From positions 1-9,965 of the forward strand of contig JADFZP010000082.1 of NCBI GenBank assembly GCA_015232485.1: a stretch of DNA of 9,965 bases, read 5' to 3'. The notes below the pieces were generated by a model. That model had not been told where the DNA came from and did no database searches. It saw nothing but the letters and a program-made list of their open reading frames with translations. The stretch is from Alphaproteobacteria bacterium (GTDB taxonomy: Bacteria; Pseudomonadota; Alphaproteobacteria; Rhodospirillales; Magnetospirillaceae). The translations under genes were made by a program, and so were the position numbers. This document shows, piece by piece, positions 5,890-9,965 of this stretch; position 1 is the stretch's first letter, and each line of letters begins with the position of its first letter.

Positions 5890-6453
5890 TCAGGTGGGAT
5901 CGAGGACGGTGTCCCAGTACAGGAAGTCCCGCCAGCTTTCGTGCAGATAGTTGGGCGGGAAGGCGCGACCGTTTTGCTGAAGCTGGAAGTTGGTCGGCTG
6001 GAAGGGCCGCACGCGCGGCCACATGGCGCTTTCACCCGGCAGGCGGCTGCCCTTGCTCAGATTGCAGGGCGCGCAGGCGGTGACGACGTTTTCCCAGGTG
6101 GTACGGCCGCCGCGCGACCGCGGCACCACGTGGTCGAAGGTCAAATCGTGCGAGGCGAACGCGTCGCCGCAATATTGGCACGAGAAGCGGTCGCGCAAAA
6201 AGACGTTGAACCGGGTGAAGGCCGGTCGGCGCGAAGAGGGGATGTACTCCTTCAGCGAAATGACGCTGGGCAGGCGCATTTCCCAATTCGGCGAGTGGAC
6301 GGTGCGGTCATATTCCGAGACCACGTGGACGCGCTCGGCGACCACCGCCTTGATCGTCTCCTGCCACGACCACAGCGACAGCGGAAAATAGCTCAAGGGC
6401 CGGAAATCGGCGTTTAGAACCAAAGCGGGGCAACTGTCCAGGGCGAGCGGCAC
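5890..6453 (-). CDS. HNH endonuclease-family protein, 187 aa
   Basis: An HNH-domain protein of a type widely kept in alphaproteobacteria and recognisable by its N-terminal ALVLNADFRPLSYFPLSLW stretch (10-28). The middle has SVISLKEYIPSSRRPAFTRFN. The HNH core follows: CQYC at 92-95, FDHVVPRSRGG at 106-116 (Asp107, His108), WENVV with Asn122, and CAPCNLSKG with Cys127, Cys130 and Asn131. The two Cys pairs should bind a structural zinc. The conserved end has PNYLHESWRDFLYW at 167-180. The family is annotated as a nuclease, but its cellular role is not established to my knowledge. An ATG at 6492 overlaps the upstream stop, but the GTG at 6453 has a near-perfect GGGAGGA 6 bases upstream and starts just before the conserved block, so I take GTG. 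The gene follows the hydrolase gene on the same strand and is probably cotranscribed with it. Confidence 0.9.
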   Translation of the reverse strand: MPLALDSCPALVLNADFRPLSYFPLSLWSWQETIKAVVAERVHVVSEYDRTVHSPNWEMRLPSVISLKEYIPSSRRPAFTRFNVFLRDRFSCQYCGDAFASHDLTFDHVVPRSRGGRTTWENVVTACAPCNLSKGSRLPGESAMWPRVRPFQPTNFQLQQNGRAFPPNYLHESWRDFLYWDTVLDPT

Positions 6454-6459
6454 GAATGA

Positions 6460-6466
6460 TCCTCCC
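6460..6466 (-). promoter_or_regulatory. Strong Shine-Dalgarno deciding the HNH start
   Basis: The minus strand reads GGGAGGA at 6466-6460, followed by a 6-base spacer and GTG at 6453. It lies in the 38-base gap after the hydrolase stop and is the best ribosome binding site I noticed in the window. It argues against the in-frame ATG at 6492, which has no such site. Confidence 0.75.
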
Positions 6467-6491
6467 TCGGCTGGAAAGCTGCCACTGGCCA

Positions 6492-7157
6492 TCAGGTAGG
6501 GTCCAGGAAGGCCTGCGCCAAGAAGGCCATGCCCATGGCGATGCCCTGGTCCGAGAGGCCATGGCCGAGATTCGGCTCGGCATGGGCGGTCACCGGCACG
6601 CCCACCGCCTCCAGCGCGGCGGTCGCGGCGGCCAGCGCGGTGGGCGCCACGACGTCGTCGGCCTCGCCGTGAATCAGCAGAGTTCGTGGCCTGGCGGTGA
6701 TTTCGGCGGGCAGCGAGGCGGGGTCGGCCATCATGCCGGAATAGCCCAGCACGGCCCGCATCCGCCGCGTTCGGCGCATGGCGACGTGCAGCGCCATCAT
6801 GGTGCCCTGGGAAAAGCCGATCAGAGCCAATGCGTCGCAGCCCAATCCCAAAGCGGCAAGGCTTTCGTCAAGAAACGCGTCGACGATCGGGGCGGCGGCG
6901 CGCACCCCGCGCGCGATGGCCTGGGGCGAGCGGTCGGCCAAGCTGAACCACTGCCGTCCGAACGGCGCCATGTCGTAGGGAAAGGGCGCGTGCGGCGAGG
7001 CGAACGCGGCGTCGGGCAGGACTTGGGCGAAATAGGGGGCGAGACCGATCAAATCGTCGCCATCGGCGCCCACGCCGTGCAACAGGACGACGAGTTGCCG
7101 CGCCGCTCTCCCCGAGGCGGGTTGGGCCGTTGGTCCCTCTAGCCTGATCGTCGTCAT
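6492..7157 (-). CDS. Phospholipase/carboxylesterase-family alpha/beta hydrolase, 221 aa
   Basis: A small cytosolic serine hydrolase of the phospholipase/carboxylesterase (acyl-protein thioesterase-like) family. Visible landmarks are the oxyanion-loop motif LLHGVGADGDDL at 25-36, SPHAPFPYDM at 54-63, the nucleophile elbow GFSQG with Ser116, the acid Asp167 in LIHGEADDVVAP and the base His199 in LGHGLS. The catalytic triad is therefore complete. The length is normal for the family, and no signal peptide is present. The substrate cannot be read from sequence; short acyl esters are likely. The ATG at 7157 is preceded by GGAG with a 5-base spacer. It lies 80 bases after the hemerythrin gene and 38 bases before the HNH gene on the same strand. 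Confidence 0.92.
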   Translation of the reverse strand: MTTIRLEGPTAQPASGRAARQLVVLLHGVGADGDDLIGLAPYFAQVLPDAAFASPHAPFPYDMAPFGRQWFSLADRSPQAIARGVRAAAPIVDAFLDESLAALGLGCDALALIGFSQGTMMALHVAMRRTRRMRAVLGYSGMMADPASLPAEITARPRTLLIHGEADDVVAPTALAAATAALEAVGVPVTAHAEPNLGHGLSDQGIAMGMAFLAQAFLDPT

Positions 7158-7208
7158 GGCGGCTCCGGAACTGCGGACCCCACAGTCCTAGCCGAAAATC
7201 GCCCCCAA

Positions 7209-7234
7209 GGCCAGCCCGCGCAGGGGGGGTGGCC
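7209..7234 (-). terminator. Weak hairpin after the hemerythrin gene
   Basis: Just after the hemerythrin stop, on the minus strand, GGCCA...TGGCC with an inner CCC/GGG and a one-base bulge can form a short stem. It is followed by TTGGGGGCGATTTT, so there is no proper T tract. It could slow or partly end transcription before the hydrolase gene. This is a low-confidence call. Confidence 0.22.
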
Positions 7235-7237
7235 CGC

Positions 7238-7669
7238 TCAGGCGCTTTTGAGCAGCAGCCCGCGCGAGGCCAGGATGGCGTCGCGGTACTGCATATCCAT
7301 CTTCATGATGTGATTGGTCAGCCAGTCGGACAGGAAGCGGTGGATCTCGGCCTCGGCTTCGCAGCCGGGACGCGACAGGTACAGGTCGCGCAGGATGCCC
7401 ACCCGGTTCTTCAGCGACAGGTGGGCGAGGTGGTGCCCCTCCAGGCCGCCGAAACCCGCCTCGGCCATCATCCGCTCCTCGCGGTCGAAATGGTAAAGGG
7501 TGTAGTCGATCAGGCCACGGAAGATCTCGTCCATGGCGATCAGGCCCTCGTCGTTGTCGACGACTTCGAGAAAGGTGTTGATCATCCGCACCAGGCCGCG
7601 ATGATCGTCGTCCATCTCGACGATCCCCATTTCAAACACAGGATTCCAGGGTATCGACTTGGCCACCAT
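7238..7669 (-). CDS. Bacteriohemerythrin, 143 aa
   Basis: A single-domain, non-heme di-iron hemerythrin that reversibly binds oxygen. All seven expected iron ligands are present with standard spacing: His23 (DDDHRGL), His60 and Glu64 (HFDREE, HxxxE), His79 and His83 (HHLAH, HxxxH), His120 and Asp125 (HIMKMD, HxxxxD). The conserved start IPWNPVFEMGI is at 6-16. The length is a little above the usual 120-135 because of a C-terminal helix. There is no fused methyl-accepting or GGDEF domain, so an oxygen carrier, store or scavenger is more likely than a sensor. The start at 7669 has a GGGGG-rich ribosome binding region and fits the conserved N-terminus; the open frame continues upstream to a TTG at 7732 without family features. 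It is divergent from gluQ across 114 bases. Confidence 0.95.
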   Translation of the reverse strand: MVAKSIPWNPVFEMGIVEMDDDHRGLVRMINTFLEVVDNDEGLIAMDEIFRGLIDYTLYHFDREERMMAEAGFGGLEGHHLAHLSLKNRVGILRDLYLSRPGCEAEAEIHRFLSDWLTNHIMKMDMQYRDAILASRGLLLKSA

Positions 7670-7783
7670 GATCCCGCCCCCTCGATGCGCGAAATGCGTT
7701 TCCCGCCAAACACGCGCCACAACTTTTGTCAAATTTTATCAGAACGGGACGCGGCCGTCACGTCCGGTTGGGGACCTTTGGTC
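7670..7783. promoter_or_regulatory. Divergent promoter region between hemerythrin and gluQ
   Basis: The 114-base spacer contains an AT-rich patch (7721-7743) that stands out in this GC-rich window. On the minus strand, a consensus-like TTGACA (7732-7727) could be a -35 element for the hemerythrin gene, but the sequence 16-18 bases downstream is only TTTGGC/TTGGCG, a poor -10. I see no clear promoter on the plus strand for gluQ. The gluQ ribosome binding site is weak (GGGGA, about 9 bases before ATG). Confidence 0.35.
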
Positions 7784-8617
7784 ATGACGGGACGGCCGGT
7801 GACGCGTTTCGCGCCCAGCCCGACGGGCCATCTCCACCTTGGACACGCCCATTCGGCGCTGTTCGCGGCGGACCAGGGCGGCACCTTCCTGCTGCGCATC
7901 GAAGACATCGACGCGGGCCGCTGCCGGCCGGAATTCGAAGCGTCGATCGCCGAAGACCTGGCTTGGCTTGGTCTCGACTGGCAAAAGCCGGTGCGGCGCC
8001 AGTCCGAGCACATGGGCGATTACGCGGCGGCGCTGGACCGGATTAAGGGGTTGGGCCTGCTTTACCCCTGCTTCTGCACGAGGCGCGAGATACAAGACGA
8101 AGTGGCAGGCGCCGGACGGGCGCCGCACGGCCCCGAGGGCGCGCTTTATGGCGGCGCGTGTCGGCGCCTGTCGAATGCGCAATGCGCCGAACGCAAGGCC
8201 GAGGGGCGCCCATGGGCGCTGCGGCTGGATGTCGGGCGGGCGGTCGCGGTGACCGGGCCGCTGGTCTTCCACGATCGCGGCCGGGGAAGGATCGCGGCCG
8301 AGCCCCAATTGTTCGGCGACGTGGTGCTGGCGCGCAAGGACGTGCCGACCAGTTATCATTTGGCGGTGACCGTCGACGACGCCCTGCAAGGCGTGACCCT
8401 GGTCACCCGCGGCGAGGATTTGCTGGCCGCGACCCACATCCATCGCCTGCTCCAGGCCCTTCTGGGCCTTCCCGTTCCCGACTATCACCATCACGGCCTG
8501 CTGCGCGACCCCCAGGGCCGCCGCCTGGCGAAACGCGACCGCGCCGCCACCTTGCGCTCGCTGCGCGAAGCCGGCCGCACGCCCGAGGAGGTGCGGGCCA
8601 TGGCGGGATTCGCGTAG
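7784..8617 (+). CDS. gluQ: Glutamyl-Q tRNA(Asp) synthetase (GluQ), 277 aa
   Basis: A truncated glutamyl-tRNA synthetase paralogue that activates glutamate without tRNA and attaches it to the queuosine in the anticodon of tRNA(Asp). It has TRFAPSPTGHLHLGHA at 7-22, which includes the HIGH motif H18-L-G-H21, followed by LLRIEDID at 36-43. The zinc motif is CFC (Cys96, Cys98) with Tyr122 and Cys126. The sequence continues with SYHLAVTVDDALQGVTLVTRGEDL at 190-213, given here only as landmarks YHLA, DDALQG and RGEDL, and ends with the KMSKS-like RRLAKRD at 246-252. The anticodon-binding domain of full GluRS is absent, and the length (277) suits GluQ. The frame is open far upstream, but the conserved region begins at residue 7, so ATG 7784 is chosen; a GTG at 7799 is possible. 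The stop lies 5 bases from that of the convergent glycosyltransferase. Confidence 0.95.
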   Translation: MTGRPVTRFAPSPTGHLHLGHAHSALFAADQGGTFLLRIEDIDAGRCRPEFEASIAEDLAWLGLDWQKPVRRQSEHMGDYAAALDRIKGLGLLYPCFCTRREIQDEVAGAGRAPHGPEGALYGGACRRLSNAQCAERKAEGRPWALRLDVGRAVAVTGPLVFHDRGRGRIAAEPQLFGDVVLARKDVPTSYHLAVTVDDALQGVTLVTRGEDLLAATHIHRLLQALLGLPVPDYHHHGLLRDPQGRRLAKRDRAATLRSLREAGRTPEEVRAMAGFA

Positions 8618-8622
8618 CCAAA

Positions 8623-9879
8623 TCACCGCCGCGGCGGACCCTCGTTTTCACTTGTGACGGTGCGCACCAGCTCCCACTGCGCCCGCAGCATGCGAATCGC
8701 CCCGCGCCAAGCCTCGTAGGCTTCGGGCGGCTGGCTCGGCTGGCCGGTGGGCAGGGCGCGGTAGATGTCCAGCAGCTTGGCCGCGCAGCGCTCCAGGGTG
8801 AAGCGGGCCGCCGTGGCGCGGGCTTCGCGGGCGAGGCTGGTCGGATCGGCGATGGCGGCCCAGCCGAGCGCCGCCGCGAACACTTCGGGCGATGATTCGG
8901 GCGCCAGCAGGCGGCCGTTGCGGCCATCGCGCACCACCTCGCGGGCGCCCGGCGCGTCGAGCGCCACCACCGGCACACCCGCCGCCATCGCCTCGGTGAG
9001 GACCAACCCCTGGGTCTCGCTCAGCGAGGCGAAGGCGAACACGTCCATCGCCGCATAGGCGTCGGCCACCCGCTCGGGCCGGATGGGGCCGGCCAGCACC
9101 AGGCGGTCGGCCAGCCCGGCCTCGGCGAAGGATTCGGCCAGCGTCTCCTCCGACGGCCCCCAGCCGGCCACCAGGAACATCGCGTCGCGGCGGCGCTCGA
9201 GAAAGCGGGTCACCGCTTCGGTCAGGAAGGGCAGGTTCTTTTCCGGGGCGAGGCGCCCAAGGTGCCCGACCACATGGGCGCCCGGCGCGATGCCATGGGC
9301 GGCGCGAAAGCCCCGTCCGTCGCCCGCCGCCAGACGCGCCGGGTCGATGCCGGTCGGCACCACCGAGATCGGCCGACGCACGCCTCGCCGCCGCAAGAGT
9401 TCGGCGACGCTTTCGCTGGGCGCCACCACGGCGTCGCACAGATTGGCGTAGCTGGTCGACAGCGTCACCGCGAAGCGCTTGAGCGCCGGCGAATCGCCCG
9501 GCACGTAATGGGTATAGCGCTCGTACATGGTGTGATGGGTGAAGACCAGCGGCAGGCCGCGCCGCCTCGCCACCCGCAACGCCGTGCCGCCAAGCAGGAA
9601 CGGATGATGCGCATGCACCAGCCCCGGCTGGAAGGCGTCGATCGCCGAGGACAGGAACGGTCCCACCGGCAGCACCACCGAGAAGTCGCTGCCGCTGAAA
9701 TGCTGGATCGCCGGCACCCGCACCACATCGGTCTCGTCGCGCGGCATGTGCTCGAAGACCGGCGCCACCACCAGCACCCGATGGCCGAGCCGGCGTAGCT
9801 GGTCGGTGAACGAGACCACCGAACGCGTGACGCCGCCGGCCAGCGGGGTGAAGGTGTTGGTCATCATCAACACGTTCAT
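8623..9879 (-). CDS. GT4-family glycosyltransferase, likely glycolipid type, 418 aa
   Basis: A retaining GT-B glycosyltransferase of family GT4. The N-terminal domain opens with MNVLMMTNTFTPLAGGVTRS and includes HAHHPFLLGG (89-98) and THHTMYERYTHYVPG (114-128). The last of these strongly recalls monoglucosyldiacylglycerol synthases, so a membrane lipid acceptor is plausible. The C-terminal nucleotide-sugar domain has VVPTGIDP (173-180), GHLGRLAPEKNL (205-216) and the Ex7E motif Glu288-Glu296 in SETQGLVLTEAMAAGVPVVA. No transmembrane helix is seen; association with the inner face of the inner membrane is likely for the family. A C-terminal extension of about 45 residues (from about 375), rich in Pro/Arg/Glu, lacks features I recognise. 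The ATG at 9879 overlaps the stop of the preceding gene (ATGA), so the two are probably coupled. Sugar donor and exact acceptor cannot be fixed from sequence. Confidence 0.9.
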   Translation of the reverse strand: MNVLMMTNTFTPLAGGVTRSVVSFTDQLRRLGHRVLVVAPVFEHMPRDETDVVRVPAIQHFSGSDFSVVLPVGPFLSSAIDAFQPGLVHAHHPFLLGGTALRVARRRGLPLVFTHHTMYERYTHYVPGDSPALKRFAVTLSTSYANLCDAVVAPSESVAELLRRRGVRRPISVVPTGIDPARLAAGDGRGFRAAHGIAPGAHVVGHLGRLAPEKNLPFLTEAVTRFLERRRDAMFLVAGWGPSEETLAESFAEAGLADRLVLAGPIRPERVADAYAAMDVFAFASLSETQGLVLTEAMAAGVPVVALDAPGAREVVRDGRNGRLLAPESSPEVFAAALGWAAIADPTSLAREARATAARFTLERCAAKLLDIYRALPTGQPSQPPEAYEAWRGAIRMLRAQWELVRTVTSENEGPPRR

Positions 9880-9965
9880 GGCACCAACCCCCGCCCCACC
9901 ACCACGCGCGCCGCATCGGGACCGGCCAGCACCGGCGCGGCGCCCGGCAGGCGGATCTCGATGCG
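9876..9965 (-). CDS. C-terminal end of an unrecognised gene (cut by window edge)
   Basis: The last 29 codons plus TGA of a gene entering from the right edge. The reading frame is open, has the G/C-rich third positions of its neighbours, and its stop overlaps the glycosyltransferase ATG as ATGA, an arrangement repeated elsewhere in this window. The peptide (IEIRLPGAAPVLAGPDAA, then RVVVGRGLVP) matches nothing I can name. Its coupling suggests a role with the glycosyltransferase, perhaps in envelope lipid or polysaccharide synthesis, but this is only context. Confidence 0.5.
   Translation of the reverse strand, partial: RIEIRLPGAAPVLAGPDAARVVVGRGLVP

Noticed and set aside
5649..6035. A 128-codon minus-strand frame spanning the HNH end and flp spacer
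   Set aside because: It overlaps the conserved HNH C-terminus and the flp leader in a different frame and has low-complexity Pro/Ser composition; the repeats in the spacer explain it better as non-coding.
7670..7732. Longer hemerythrin start at TTG 7732
   Set aside because: The added 21 residues have no family features and the TTG coincides with the possible -35 element; the ATG at 7669 directly precedes the conserved start.
7229..7783. Upstream in-frame extension of gluQ (185 codons)
   Set aside because: It is antisense to the hemerythrin gene and without similarity to aminoacyl-tRNA synthetases; the family N-terminus begins just after 7784.
1..9965. CRISPR arrays, tRNA or rRNA genes, insertion sequences, restriction or toxin-antitoxin systems
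   Set aside because: I found no spaced direct repeats, cloverleaf-like sequence, transposase or terminal inverted repeats. The HNH gene is of a stand-alone chromosomal type without restriction or intron partners.

Overview
The window is GC-rich, with densely packed, often overlapping genes of strongly G/C-biased codon use. Its gene content points to an alphaproteobacterium: a Tad/Cpa-type pilus locus, an alphaproteobacterial-type HNH protein and GluQ. Rhodospirillales is my guess, inferred from the protein families rather than from any marker gene.

Region 1 (1-5680, all minus strand) is part of a Tad (tight adherence, Flp) pilus locus. In transcription order it holds the Flp pilin (5680-5504), cpaB (5433-4585), the secretin cpaC (4567-3137), a 91-residue lipoprotein where cpaD would be expected (3128-2853), tadG (2856-1510), two TadE-like pseudopilins (1505-1050 and 1053-454) and the first 143 codons of cpaE (429 to the window edge). 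From cpaB onward the genes are separated by at most about 25 bases or overlap as ATGA, so they look like one translationally coupled unit. A strong GC hairpin lies between flp and cpaB. CpaC would form the outer-membrane channel and CpaB its periplasmic partner. The pseudopilins would prime or adapt the fibre, Flp would be the fibre subunit, and CpaE would place the machine at the pole. The motor ATPase, platform proteins and prepilin peptidase are not in the window.

Region 2 (5681-5889) is the spacer upstream of flp. By eye it contains four nested inverted repeats, the outermost of which covers the flp ribosome binding site, plus a separate 25-bp dyad. This possible structured leader is the most unusual thing in the window.

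Region 3 (5890-7669, minus strand) holds a hemerythrin, a serine hydrolase of the phospholipase/carboxylesterase family and an HNH protein. They point towards the pilus locus, but nothing ties them to it functionally.

Region 4 (7784-9965) holds gluQ on the plus strand, which diverges from the hemerythrin gene. It converges, with only 5 bases between stop codons, on a GT4 glycosyltransferase that resembles glycolipid synthases. The last 29 codons of an unrecognised gene overlap the glycosyltransferase start. I saw no tRNA, rRNA, CRISPR array, insertion sequence or phage gene.
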